Source: an uncultured bacterium
Lineage (GTDB): Bacteria > Bacillota > Clostridia > Lachnospirales > Lachnospiraceae
Reading direction: 5' to 3'
Length of the DNA: 64,000 nucleotides
Assembly: GCA_947073545.1 (NCBI GenBank)
Contig: CAMTMP010000001.1
Coordinates: 248,001-312,000 of the forward strand
The translations under genes were made by a program, and so were the position numbers. Under the pieces are notes generated by a model. The model saw only the letters and a program-made list of their open reading frames with translations. It was not told where the DNA came from and did no database searches. Shown piece after piece: positions 1 through 9,966 of the stretch (positions within the stretch are counted from its first letter, which is position 1; the number at the start of each line of letters is the position of its first letter).

Positions 1-1140
1 GGCGAGAGCCGTGGTAAGATGGTATTTGTTTACGGCGGATTTAATGTGTTGTACCTTGTGTATTATGTTTTTTTCCATACGACGCAGTTTGTGGATTTAT
101 ATTTTCTGGGCAGGAGCCTCGCTTTTTTAAAACTGTCCGACGACAATGTTAAGGATATCGTCTTTTCGCTGATGGTGGGCATTTTCCTGATTTTGGTAGT
201 ATGCATGTATCTCTACGGTGTGGGAAGCAATTCTTACTACCGCAGGAGGAGCCGTCCTTTTACCATCGGCATTGCAGGGGACAGCGGTGCGGGAAAGACC
301 AGATTGTTAAGAAGTTTGGAGACGCTTTTGTCAAAGGAGCGTGTGCTTGCGCTGGAAGGGGACGGCGACCATAAATGGGAGCGGGGCGACCAAAATTGGA
401 AGGAGATAACGCATTTAAATCCTCGTGGAAACTATCTGTACAGGCAGGCGGAGGATCTGCGGGTGCTTCGCGGAAATAATTCGATAAAACGCGTGGATTA
501 TGACCACGAGACGGGTACGTTCACACGGAAGAGGAGACTGCTGCCAAAGCCCTATGTCGTTTTATGCGGGCTGCATTCCCTGTACCTGCCGCAGATGCGG
601 CAAGTGCTCGATATAAAGGTATATCTGGATACGGACGAAGCGCTTAGGTGTCACTGGAAACTTTGCAGAGATCAGGGCGAGCGGGGACATGACAGAGCGG
701 CGGTTTTCGAACAGATCAAGGCAAGGCGGGGGGATGCGGAAAAATATATTTATCCCCAGAAACAGTATGCCGATCTGGTGATACGGTATTTTGACGAAAC
801 GCTCCTAAAAAGACCAGACAGGGCCGGAAAAGTAAAGGATATTACGCTCGGCGTGGAATTTGTACTGGATGCGGGGATTAATGTGGAGCCGCTGCTTACG
901 CTTTTGCGTGACAGGGGCGTTGCGGGCGAGTTGTCGTATAATGATCTTCTGCACCAGAAGGTTTCTTTCCGCGGGGAAGACCTGCATGTGGGCAGAGGTG
1001 TCTGGGCGAAAACGGCTGTGGCAGTGATTCCGCAGATCGAGGATTTGACGGGCGGCCGCATTCTTTGGGAAGAGGGTGTTGGCGGACTGGTGCAGTTAAT
1101 GCTTCTTCTTGTGATCGGTGAGATCATGAAGAGGGATTAA
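1..1140 (+). CDS. Membrane-linked uridine kinase/phosphoribulokinase-like P-loop NTPase (5' end probably outside the window)
   Basis: N-terminal hydrophobic segments, then GIAGDSGAGKTRLLRSLE Walker A and a kinase-like body; frame is open to the left edge upstream of the first ATG at 19. Confidence 0.65.
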   Translation, partial: GESRGKMVFVYGGFNVLYLVYYVFFHTTQFVDLYFLGRSLAFLKLSDDNVKDIVFSLMVGIFLILVVCMYLYGVGSNSYYRRRSRPFTIGIAGDSGAGKTRLLRSLETLLSKERVLALEGDGDHKWERGDQNWKEITHLNPRGNYLYRQAEDLRVLRGNNSIKRVDYDHETGTFTRKRRLLPKPYVVLCGLHSLYLPQMRQVLDIKVYLDTDEALRCHWKLCRDQGERGHDRAAVFEQIKARRGDAEKYIYPQKQYADLVIRYFDETLLKRPDRAGKVKDITLGVEFVLDAGINVEPLLTLLRDRGVAGELSYNDLLHQKVSFRGEDLHVGRGVWAKTAVAVIPQIEDLTGGRILWEEGVGGLVQLMLLLVIGEIMKRD

Positions 1141-1201
1141 AATAAATTGTAGTAGGGAGTCTCACTACAAAGATACAAAATAGCTACGGGAGGAAAAATG
1201 G

Positions 1202-1912
1202 ATGGTAAAAGCAGTGATTTTTGATCTGGATGACACCTTGTATGATTACAAGGCGCTGGAGAGAGCGGCTTTTGAGTGTGTGGGCGAGCTTGTGCGTGAG
1301 CGCCTCGGCGTGAGTGTGGAACAGTATGAAGATGCATTTATGCGAGCCAGACAGATCACCAAGGAAATGCTTGGCGAGACGGCGACTTCCCACAGCAGAA
1401 TGCTCTATTTTCAGAAAACACTGGAGTATCTGGATATCAGGCCGTTGTATCTGGCGCTTGAAATGTATGAAACTTATTGGGGGTTCTTTTTGGACAATAT
1501 GGTTTTGTATCCCGGAGCCAGAGAACTTCTGGAGGCACTGCATGAAAAATATATCCGTGTGGGGGTCTGCACGGATTTGCTGGCGCATATTCAGCATCGG
1601 AAACTGCGCAGGCTCGGAATGATGGATGATGTGGACTGTATGGTGACAAGCGAGGAGGCAGGCGTGGAAAAACCGGCTCCGGGAATCTTTAAATTGTGCT
1701 TGGAGAAGCTGCGGCTGCCTGCAGAGGAAGTCTGCTTTGTGGGGGACAATCTGGAACGGGATGTGAAAGGCGCGATAGCGGCGGGACTGCAGGCGATCTG
1801 GTTTCATCCGGAGAGCTTGCAGGAAGAAGAGGCGCAGGACGATGTAGACATCGTTTCGGATTATAAGGAGCTGTATGAACTGTTTGACAGGAAAATAGAA
1901 GGCGGCTTGTAA
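1202..1912 (+). CDS. HAD family hydrolase (YjjG-like)
   Basis: VIFDLDDTLYDY motif I, VEKPAPGIF and FVGDNLERDVKGA motifs. Confidence 0.85.
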   Translation: MVKAVIFDLDDTLYDYKALERAAFECVGELVRERLGVSVEQYEDAFMRARQITKEMLGETATSHSRMLYFQKTLEYLDIRPLYLALEMYETYWGFFLDNMVLYPGARELLEALHEKYIRVGVCTDLLAHIQHRKLRRLGMMDDVDCMVTSEEAGVEKPAPGIFKLCLEKLRLPAEEVCFVGDNLERDVKGAIAAGLQAIWFHPESLQEEEAQDDVDIVSDYKELYELFDRKIEGGL

Positions 1913-1945
1913 TGTGCATATTTTTAACATAGGTTCAGGCAGAGA

Positions 1946-2680
1946 GTGACAAACGACAGGGAAAGGGAGAGATTCTTGAAACTTTCAATTGTAGTTCCGT
2001 GTTATAATGAAAGAGAGAATATACCGTTGCTTTTAGAACGGTTTGAAGAAGTAATCAAGGGGCGGGATATGGAGGTTATTCTTGTAGACAATGGCTCCAC
2101 GGATGGCAGTGCGGACGTGATTGGAGAACTGCTACCCCGTTATACGTTTGCGAGAACGGTGACTGTCGAGGTAAATCAGGGCTACGGTTATGGCATCCTG
2201 CAGGGGTTGAAGGAATGCCGGGGCGAATACATCGGCTGGACTCATGCGGATATGCAGACAGATCCCGGAGATATTGTGCGGGCATTGGAGCTGGTTGAAA
2301 AGGAAAGAGGACTTGTCTTTGTGAAGGGGAACCGAAAAGGCAGACCGCTCTTTGACGCGTTTTTCACTGTCGGCATGAGTCTTTTTGAGACTTGTTATCT
2401 GCATGAAAAGCTGTTTGATATTAACGCACAGCCCAATATTTTCCCAAAAATCTTTTTTGATGCGTGGCAGGAGCCGCCCCATGACTTTTCACTGGATCTG
2501 TATGCCCTGTATATGGCTAGGAAAAAGGGGCTTAAGGTGCTGCGGTTTCCGGTGGTTTTTCCCGAGAGAGTGCATGGCACATCGAAGTGGAATACAGGCT
2601 TTGCGGCTAAGTGGAAATTTATTAAGCGCACCATAGATTTCAGTGTGAAATTAAAGAAAAGCGGAAGTCTGCAAAATTGA
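1946..2680 (+). CDS. Glycosyltransferase family 2
   Basis: LSIVVPCYNERENIPLLLERF and LVDNGSTDGS motifs. Confidence 0.88.
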   Translation: MTNDRERERFLKLSIVVPCYNERENIPLLLERFEEVIKGRDMEVILVDNGSTDGSADVIGELLPRYTFARTVTVEVNQGYGYGILQGLKECRGEYIGWTHADMQTDPGDIVRALELVEKERGLVFVKGNRKGRPLFDAFFTVGMSLFETCYLHEKLFDINAQPNIFPKIFFDAWQEPPHDFSLDLYALYMARKKGLKVLRFPVVFPERVHGTSKWNTGFAAKWKFIKRTIDFSVKLKKSGSLQN

Positions 2681-2714
2681 AAACTGCCGGTGAGGGAAAG
2701 GAGAGAGGGAAACA

Positions 2715-3311
2715 ATGGCCACTGAATACATAGCGCATCGGGTTAACACGAAAGAGGAACTTTTACAATTGCCGGAGGAATACGGCGTCGAGCTGGATTT
2801 GCGGGATGATCTGAATGGGCGGATTTATATCTGTCATAACCCTTTTGAGCCGGGCGAAGATTTTGAGGAGTACTGTAAAGTATATCACCACGGCACCATG
2901 ATCTTAAATATCAAGAGCGAGCGCATCGAGCATAAGGCGCTGGAATATATGGAAAAATATCAGATTAAAAACTATTTTTTTCTGGATTCCTCTTTTCCGA
3001 TGATCAAACTGCTCACAGATATGGGCGTAAAACAGGTGGCGCTCCGTTTCAGCGAGCTGGAAGGTTTAGACACCATACGCAATATGGCGGGACGTGCGGA
3101 GTGGGTCTGGGTGGACTGCTTTACGAAAGTGCCCATAGACAGGGAGAGCTTTGCGCAGTTAAAGGCCCTCGGCTATAAGTTATGCTTTGTTTCTCCCGAA
3201 TTGGAGGGGCAGGAGGAAAAGATTTCGGAATATAAGAAATATATAGAGGAGCAGGGCATTGTTTTCGACGCCGTGTGTACCAAGAGCTATCATATTGAGG
3301 ACTGGATGTAG
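2715..3311 (+). CDS. Glycerophosphodiester phosphodiesterase-like TIM-barrel protein
   Basis: IAHRVNT...GVELDLRDDLNGRIYICHNPF resembles a GDPD N-terminal signature; short at 198 aa. Confidence 0.5.
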   Translation: MATEYIAHRVNTKEELLQLPEEYGVELDLRDDLNGRIYICHNPFEPGEDFEEYCKVYHHGTMILNIKSERIEHKALEYMEKYQIKNYFFLDSSFPMIKLLTDMGVKQVALRFSELEGLDTIRNMAGRAEWVWVDCFTKVPIDRESFAQLKALGYKLCFVSPELEGQEEKISEYKKYIEEQGIVFDAVCTKSYHIEDWM

Positions 3312-3416
3312 ACCGGAGAGGTTGGGGCTTCCACAGTAAAAGGCTGCAATATGGAAGTGAAATCCATTACAGGCGTGGATGGAAATGTGTTTGCACATTT
3401 GATAATGGAGGAAGGG

Positions 3417-5093
3417 ATGTTTCGATTGCAAAAGGAATGGCAGAAAAAGGCAGGTATGGCGGCAGCAGTTGTGCTCACACTGATGGCTGGCATGTTTTTG
3501 TTTTACAGACATTGGCAGTTTGAACTGCCGCTGTATCCGAATGTGGATGAGCAGCTTTCGCTCGGCTGTATTTATGATCTTCTGGACCAGCATCTCTATG
3601 CGGGAGACATCTATGTGCTTGACTTTTTCCGTTATCCCCACCTGACATTTTATTATGCGGCTGTAGGGGCGCGCATTTTGGGAAAATTTCTGACGGGTGT
3701 GGACACGGTTGTGGTTCTGCGCTATGTGGTCTGTGCAACGGCGCTCTTTTCAAATGTGTGCATTTATTTTAGTGTTAAGATTATGACGGGAAGCCGGAAG
3801 TATGCGTATCTTGGTCTTCTTTTGTCCGTGTTTTCCCTGTATGGCTATGCTTATCTGTATTACACGGGACCGGACACGCTCCTGTACGCGGTGGCCAATA
3901 TTATTCTGCTTCTGGGCTGTCTGATTTGGCGGGAGAAGGACGAAGAGCGGGCGGTTTACCTCTGGTATCCCCTTTTAGCTGTATGCATCGGCCTTGCGAT
4001 GGCGGCTAAATATCACGGCGTTGTTTTCGGGGTTTTCTGGCTGGCGCTGCATATCGGTAAAAAATACTGGAAGCGGCACAGAAATAATTATCTCTTTTTT
4101 CTGGACTGCATTGTGCTGGCCCTGACTTTCGTGCTCTGCAATTACTCGCTTTTCTTTCATTTTAAAACTTTTATCGGAGACAACTTATATAATCTGAACC
4201 ATTACGCATGGGGGCATCCGGGGATTGAGCATAATTTGCCGTTTCTTGGGTATCTTGAGGCGTACGCGCTGTCCTCCTACGGGATTTTCGGCGGCTTGCT
4301 GCTGCTCCTGGGGCTTGTGTATCTGGTGCGGAGAAAAGAGTGGGGAGAGCTTGTGATTTTTTCACTGATGCCGTTTCTTATTTTGGTGCTTTTGTCGAAG
4401 TACAGCATTGTTCTTGGCAGAAATATGTCCCTTGTTCTGCCTTTTTTGTTTTTGTTTATGGCTTATGGTCTGACGGAAGCGGAAAAGATTTTGGAAAACC
4501 TGCGGGCGAAGCGCAGAGCTTCAGGGCAGGAAAATATCTTGAAAAGTGCGGCAAAAAAGACGTGGGATTTTAGATTTTCGGGAAAGGGTACGGCTTGGAA
4601 AGGGTATGGAATTGCGGTGGCAGCAGGGGTTCTTGTGCTTTGCAACGCGGTTACGGTTCTGGGAAATTACCGCTATGATCTGACTTATGATCATGCGGCA
4701 GCTTACATTGAGGAAAATCTCCCCGCGGGCGCGAAAATATATTGTACTTCTTATATGCCGGTGATGGATGCGCAGAAATATAAGATTGTAGAGATTGGGG
4801 AAGATATTTCTCTTTTGCCGGATCAGCTTGCCGGAGATGAGTATTTTGTCGACGTGGAGTACGCCACCGGGTACTTTTCCCAGAAAAAAAAGTATCTGTT
4901 CTTTCTGGGAGGGGATATGTACCCGGACAAAAAAGCGGCCTATGAACAAAAAATGGGAGCATATACTGCCATAGAAAGCTGGAGAGGCGTTTCTTATGGC
5001 GGAGAGTGGAAATACAGGATCGGGTATTTCGATCTGTTTACAAAGAGTCCTGCCTCGTATTATGTGGGACCGTCGATTACCATTTATCAATAA
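3417..5093 (+). CDS. Polytopic membrane glycosyltransferase (GT39/PMT-like)
   Basis: Many TM segments; early PNVDEQ acidic motif in the first loop; RBS ggaggaaggg before ATG 3417. Confidence 0.65.
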   Translation: MFRLQKEWQKKAGMAAAVVLTLMAGMFLFYRHWQFELPLYPNVDEQLSLGCIYDLLDQHLYAGDIYVLDFFRYPHLTFYYAAVGARILGKFLTGVDTVVVLRYVVCATALFSNVCIYFSVKIMTGSRKYAYLGLLLSVFSLYGYAYLYYTGPDTLLYAVANIILLLGCLIWREKDEERAVYLWYPLLAVCIGLAMAAKYHGVVFGVFWLALHIGKKYWKRHRNNYLFFLDCIVLALTFVLCNYSLFFHFKTFIGDNLYNLNHYAWGHPGIEHNLPFLGYLEAYALSSYGIFGGLLLLLGLVYLVRRKEWGELVIFSLMPFLILVLLSKYSIVLGRNMSLVLPFLFLFMAYGLTEAEKILENLRAKRRASGQENILKSAAKKTWDFRFSGKGTAWKGYGIAVAAGVLVLCNAVTVLGNYRYDLTYDHAAAYIEENLPAGAKIYCTSYMPVMDAQKYKIVEIGEDISLLPDQLAGDEYFVDVEYATGYFSQKKKYLFFLGGDMYPDKKAAYEQKMGAYTAIESWRGVSYGGEWKYRIGYFDLFTKSPASYYVGPSITIYQ

Positions 5094-5161
5094 AATATTC
5101 GTTACAATTATTCCGTAGTAATTAACGAAACGCATAATTTTTTCGCTTACATAAAAAAAAT

Positions 5162-5416
5162 TTGATGATAAAATGTAATCGAAAGGTAGGCTTTATTATG
5201 CGTTGGATACCGCTGCAGAAGACAGACAGTAGAAAATGGATACTCTGTGTCCTGTATAATGATTGTATGACATATGAAGTTACAAAATTAGAATCTGAGC
5301 ATGTAGAAACGATTCTGTCCTATGCAGCGTATATGAACGATGGCATAGACGACGGAATTGAAACGGAAGTTCTGGAAAAATTGGACAAACTGAAAAAACA
5401 GTATAAATTAAGCTAA
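5162..5416 (+). CDS. Hypothetical small protein
   Basis: 84-codon ORF in an otherwise non-coding gap; likely start is an internal ATG after an aaaggtagg RBS-like sequence. Confidence 0.4.
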   Translation: MMIKCNRKVGFIMRWIPLQKTDSRKWILCVLYNDCMTYEVTKLESEHVETILSYAAYMNDGIDDGIETEVLEKLDKLKKQYKLS

Positions 5417-6136
5417 GAATTCCTGTAAAAGTACTTCCAGTTCCTCGGCCTCGGAAGGGGTAAAGGCCGGGGAATTTTTTTTGTATTCTGCGCCTTTTTC
5501 AAAGAAAGATTCTTTTTCCGAATCTGAATTTTCTTCGGCAGGCTTGTCCGGAACGACAGCGGACTTTTTAGATTCCGGCGCGGCATCTTCCATGCCGACC
5601 ATGCGCATGTCAAGGCGCGTCTGCTCCAGACGGTTCGCCAAATGGTTTTCCAGATAATCTACCAGATTGGTACGCAGTATACTTGCCTTGCCGGGCAGAT
5701 CGACCAGCGAAGCGGTGGCAAAATAGAGGTACAGGCCGAGAAAGCTGACGAGATAAAAGGGAGCGATTGTCAGAAAACTTTCTTCCTGAACAATGCAGAT
5801 ACAGGCGCCGATTCCGGCTACCAGCACCGAAAGCAGCGTTAACTGTCCCGAAAGATGCCGGAAAAAGGACACGGGTATCTTTCCAAGACTGATCTGGTTT
5901 AAAAACTTATCCACAAAGACGGAAACGTTGGGAATGGTTTCGTGGAGCTGCCTGCAGCTTGTGAATTTCAATTTCAACTGCTGCAGGGACTTATTTTTGG
6001 TTGCTGACATATTTTCTGTTTCCCGAATCAGCCTGCGGTATATCACACCGGGCAGAATTTGGCATAAAATACTGCAGAAGAGTAATGTCAGGATAACGAA
6101 TATAAAATATTTATGACGAAAAAAAAGTGCAAGCAT
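5408..6136 (-). CDS. Hypothetical membrane protein
   Basis: N-terminal TM and a central TM pair, charged C-terminal tail. Confidence 0.6.
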   Translation of the reverse strand: MLALFFRHKYFIFVILTLLFCSILCQILPGVIYRRLIRETENMSATKNKSLQQLKLKFTSCRQLHETIPNVSVFVDKFLNQISLGKIPVSFFRHLSGQLTLLSVLVAGIGACICIVQEESFLTIAPFYLVSFLGLYLYFATASLVDLPGKASILRTNLVDYLENHLANRLEQTRLDMRMVGMEDAAPESKKSAVVPDKPAEENSDSEKESFFEKGAEYKKNSPAFTPSEAEELEVLLQEFLA

Positions 6137-6302
6137 GGTTACCTCCGCTATTTAGAGTGCATACTTATATTATATTGGGTTTTGTTTTGGAAAAAAGACC
6201 TAAAGCATCGACAAATTTCGTTTATAATCGCATAAGAAGGCAGGACGCATTTTCTTGCACTATGGGGATTGATGATATATACTTGATGGTAGATGGTAAA
6301 TA

Positions 6303-6572
6303 GTGCCGGAAAAAAAGGAGGAAACGGATATGATTTTTCAGCCAAAAGGCGTCTGTTCCAATGCGATAGACGTGGAGATGGAAGAGGGTGTTATCAAATC
6401 TGTGAAATTTACAGGCGGGTGCAATGGCAACACACAGGGTATTTCCAGACTGGTTGTCGGTATGAAAGCGGAAGATGCGATCAGCAGACTGAAAGGGATC
6501 AAGTGCGGATTTAAAAGTACATCCTGTCCGGATCAGTTGGCCTGTGCGCTGGAGCAAATGCTGGATCAGTAG
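6303..6572 (+). CDS. TSCPD domain protein (TIGR03905-like)
   Basis: FTGGCNGNTQGISRLV...CGFKSTSCPDQLACAL; TSCPD motif present. Confidence 0.8.
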   Translation: MPEKKEETDMIFQPKGVCSNAIDVEMEEGVIKSVKFTGGCNGNTQGISRLVVGMKAEDAISRLKGIKCGFKSTSCPDQLACALEQMLDQ

Positions 6573-6590
6573 AAACCAGGAATAAAATGC

Positions 6591-7685
6591 ATGAAAGGCT
6601 TGGATGTTACTATGGGCAAAAAGATTGTACTGACAGGCGGCGGCACCGCCGGACATGTGACGCCGAACATGGCGCTGATACCGAGGCTTCGGGAATTGGA
6701 ATATGACATCGTATATATGGGATCATATGACGGGATTGAAAAGAAACTGATGGAAGACTTTGATATTCCTTACTATGGTATTGCGACCGGTAAGTTCAGG
6801 CGGTATTTTGATCCTAAAAATTTTTCTGATCCGTTTCGTGTCATTAAGGGAATGCGGGAAGCCAGAAAGTATTTGAAGGAGATCAAGCCCGACGTGCTCT
6901 TTTCCAAGGGCGGTTTTGTCAGCGTTCCGGTAGTGCGTGCGGCGGCGTCTCTGGGGATTCCCTGTATTATCCACGAGTCGGATATGACGCCCGGACTGGC
7001 GAATAAGCTCTGTATTCCTGTGGCGAAAAAGGTTTGCTGTAATTTCCCGGAGACATTCGGCCAGTTACCTCCCGCAAAGGCGGTACTGACGGGTTCGCCT
7101 ATCCGCAAGGAACTGGCGGCGGGGAATAAGGAGGCGGCGTACAAACTGTGCGGTTTCGACAATACCAAGCCTGTCATTATGGTGGTGGGCGGAAGTCTTG
7201 GTTCCGCGGCGGTCAATCAGGCAGTCAGGGATGTCCTTCCGGAGCTTTTGAAAGACTTTCAGGTGGTGCATCTGTGCGGCAAGGAGAAGGTGGATAATCT
7301 GCTGCTCACCACACAGGGCTATAAGCAGTTTGAATATGTAAAGTCCGAGTTGAAGGATATTTTCGCCATGGCGGATATCGTGATTTCCCGGGCCGGAGCC
7401 AATGCAATCAGCGAGATTCTGGCGTTGAAAAAGCCGAACATTCTGATTCCGCTGCCCTCGTCAAGCAGCAGAGGGGATCAGCTTTTGAACGCGAAATCCT
7501 ACGAATCGCAGGGGTTCAGCATTGTGATTGACGAGGACGATCTGACCAAAAAGCTGCTTCTTGAGAAGATACAGGAGCTTTACTTTAACAGATTCACCTA
7601 TATTGACGCCATGAAGAAGAGTAGTCAGCGGGATGCCATCGGCACCATTATTGGGCTGATCGAAGAGGAAGCGAATACAAAATAA
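6591..7685 (+). CDS. murG: UDP-N-acetylglucosamine--N-acetylmuramyl-(pentapeptide) pyrophosphoryl-undecaprenol N-acetylglucosamine transferase
   Basis: KIVLTGGGTAGHVTPN, HESDMTPGLANK, SRAGANAISEI motifs. Confidence 0.88.
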   Translation: MKGLDVTMGKKIVLTGGGTAGHVTPNMALIPRLRELEYDIVYMGSYDGIEKKLMEDFDIPYYGIATGKFRRYFDPKNFSDPFRVIKGMREARKYLKEIKPDVLFSKGGFVSVPVVRAAASLGIPCIIHESDMTPGLANKLCIPVAKKVCCNFPETFGQLPPAKAVLTGSPIRKELAAGNKEAAYKLCGFDNTKPVIMVVGGSLGSAAVNQAVRDVLPELLKDFQVVHLCGKEKVDNLLLTTQGYKQFEYVKSELKDIFAMADIVISRAGANAISEILALKKPNILIPLPSSSSRGDQLLNAKSYESQGFSIVIDEDDLTKKLLLEKIQELYFNRFTYIDAMKKSSQRDAIGTIIGLIEEEANTK

Positions 7686-7695
7686 ACAGAAAAGA

Positions 7696-7718
7696 GCCAG
7701 GCTTCGGCCTGGTTTTTT
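7696..7718 (+). terminator. Rho-independent terminator after murG
   Basis: CCAGGC-TTCG-GCCTGG followed by a T run. Confidence 0.9.
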
Positions 7719-7822
7719 GACACTTTTTTTAAGAGAAATCCCCCAATAATCGTCTTGCATGTTAATAAACAGGCAGATTATACTGATTAAAATGGTAACA
7801 GTAAATTTTACGGAGGTAGACA

Positions 7823-9766
7823 ATGAAAAAGGAATATCATGTATCTGTCAAAGGGTCAGATAAAAATGAAGGCAGCATCAGCGCTCCTTTTGCAACGATT
7901 TCCAAGGCTGCCGGTATCGCGAAACCGGGTGATACGGTAGTTGTACATGCCGGTGAGTACCGGGAGTGGGTAAAGCCGGAGAACGGCGGGAGTAGTGAGT
8001 TTGAGCGCATTGTATACCGGGCGGCGGAAGGCGAAAAGGTCGTTATCAAGGGTTCGGAGCGTATTACCTGTTGGGAAAACATGGAGGGTACAGTCTGGAA
8101 AGCAGAGCTGTCAAACAGTATGTTCGGTGATTTTAATCCGTATAAGGAAATTTTGGGCGGCGACTGGTTTGTGGCGCCGGAAGGAGACATTCTCCATTTG
8201 GGGGAAGTCTATCTGAACGGAAAATCCTTCTATGAGGCGGAGACGCTGGAACAGGTGAAAAATCCGGTTATGCGCACGGAAGGAGTAAATCCGCCGTGGA
8301 CAAACCATGCGGAACCGCTGCTGCATCCGGAGGATTCCGTTTATCAATGGTGCTGTGAGGTAAATGATGAGACAACTACTATTTATGCAAATTTTCACGG
8401 AGCTGATCCAAATCAGGAATTAATGGAAATCAATGTGCGCAAGTGTTGTTTTTATCCGGTAAAAACAGGGAGAAATTATATTACCGTTTCCGGATTTGAG
8501 ATGGCGCAGGCAGCCTGCCCTTGGACACCTCCGACAGCAGATCAGCCGGGCCTTTTGGGTGTAAATTGGAGCAAAGGGTGGATTATAGAGAACAATATCA
8601 TACATGATGCGAAGTGCAGTGCAATCAGCATTGGAAAAGAAGAGTCCACCGGTCATAATCTTTGTACAAGGACACACAGAAAACCGGGATATCAGTACCA
8701 GATGGAGGCTGTTTTCCGGGCGCGGCATATCGGTTGGAGTAAGGAGACGATCGGCTCTCATATTATCCGTAACAATGTAATACATGATTGCGGACAGAAC
8801 GGTATCGTCGGACATATGGGCTGTGTCTTCAGTCAGATTTATGGAAATCATATTTATAACATTGCTGTGAAACATGAATATTTTGGGTATGAGATTGCGG
8901 GAATTAAGCTGCATGCGGCGATAGACGTGCAGATTCATCACAATAACATTCACAACAGCACCTTAGGGACATGGCTGGACTGGCAGGCGCAGGGTGTGCG
9001 GGTGAGCAGCAATCTGTATTACGGAAATGACAGGGATTTGATGATTGAGGTGACACATGGCCCGTATGTGGTGGACCATAATATTTTTGCATCCGATTAT
9101 AATTTTGACAATATCGCGCAGGGCGGCGCTTATGTCCACAATCTCTGCTGTGGGACGATGCGCAGAGAACCGGTGCCGGATCGCTCCACGCCGTATCACT
9201 ATCCGCATACCACAGAGGTGGCCGGAACAACGGTGGTCTACGGTGGAGACGACAGGATTTACAGGAATATTTTCCTTGGTGGAGCGCCTATATATACAGA
9301 GCAGTCCACTTGCGGTACGGAAGGCTATACGGGCAGTACCACATCTTTGGAGGAATATATAGAGGAAGTGCTTGCGCAGGGAAATGGCGACCTAGAGATG
9401 TATCTGCTGGTGAAACAGCCTGTTTATATCAATCAGAATTGTTATACGAAGGGTGCGAAAAATTTTGAGCGGGAAGAGGAGTTTGCGATAAGTGCAGCGG
9501 ACCCAGGTGTGCGTGTGATTGAGGAGGCAGGCGTGACTTATTTGGAAATTACGGCCACGAAAGAAATGCTGAAAGAATGGCCGGATGAACTGCATTCGGG
9601 AACTTTCGGAATGCCCCGTATTACAGAAGCGGCATACGAGACGCCCGACGGAAGAGAGATTGTATTTGACACAGATTATTGTGGAAACGGTTGGAATCAC
9701 CATGTGGCGGCAGGCCCGTTTGCCGGATTAAAAGAGGGCGTGAACCGAATTAAAGTTTGGGGTTAA
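7823..9766 (+). CDS. Right-handed parallel beta-helix protein, probable glycan-active enzyme
   Basis: DUF1565-like N-terminus (YHVSVKGSDKNEGSISAPFATISKAAGIAKPGDTVVVHAGEY) and repeated NNIIHDA/NNVIHDCGQNGIVG/NNIHNSTLG beta-helix rungs. Confidence 0.75.
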   Translation: MKKEYHVSVKGSDKNEGSISAPFATISKAAGIAKPGDTVVVHAGEYREWVKPENGGSSEFERIVYRAAEGEKVVIKGSERITCWENMEGTVWKAELSNSMFGDFNPYKEILGGDWFVAPEGDILHLGEVYLNGKSFYEAETLEQVKNPVMRTEGVNPPWTNHAEPLLHPEDSVYQWCCEVNDETTTIYANFHGADPNQELMEINVRKCCFYPVKTGRNYITVSGFEMAQAACPWTPPTADQPGLLGVNWSKGWIIENNIIHDAKCSAISIGKEESTGHNLCTRTHRKPGYQYQMEAVFRARHIGWSKETIGSHIIRNNVIHDCGQNGIVGHMGCVFSQIYGNHIYNIAVKHEYFGYEIAGIKLHAAIDVQIHHNNIHNSTLGTWLDWQAQGVRVSSNLYYGNDRDLMIEVTHGPYVVDHNIFASDYNFDNIAQGGAYVHNLCCGTMRREPVPDRSTPYHYPHTTEVAGTTVVYGGDDRIYRNIFLGGAPIYTEQSTCGTEGYTGSTTSLEEYIEEVLAQGNGDLEMYLLVKQPVYINQNCYTKGAKNFEREEEFAISAADPGVRVIEEAGVTYLEITATKEMLKEWPDELHSGTFGMPRITEAAYETPDGREIVFDTDYCGNGWNHHVAAGPFAGLKEGVNRIKVWG

Positions 9767-9797
9767 GACACAAAAGCAATTTCATATAAGAGTAATC

Positions 9798-9832
9798 AAA
9801 AAACAGCATCGATAATTATGATGCTGTTTTTT
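9798..9832 (+). terminator. Rho-independent terminator
   Basis: 13-bp perfect stem AAAAAACAGCATC/GATGCTGTTTTTT. Confidence 0.85.
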
Positions 9833-9966
9833 ACATCATACACAGATGCCGCGCATAGATGGGAATAGGTTAAGTTGGTAACATTTTTATAGAAATTTGC
9901 CAGATTATTAAATGGAGTGGAAAGAAGAGATTTGGTATTATGGCAGTATCAAAAGAAAGGGAGAGA

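Noticed and set aside
1184-1930. 248-aa minus-strand ORF antisense to the HAD hydrolase
   Set aside because: Shadow ORF with atypical composition; the plus strand has clear HAD motifs.
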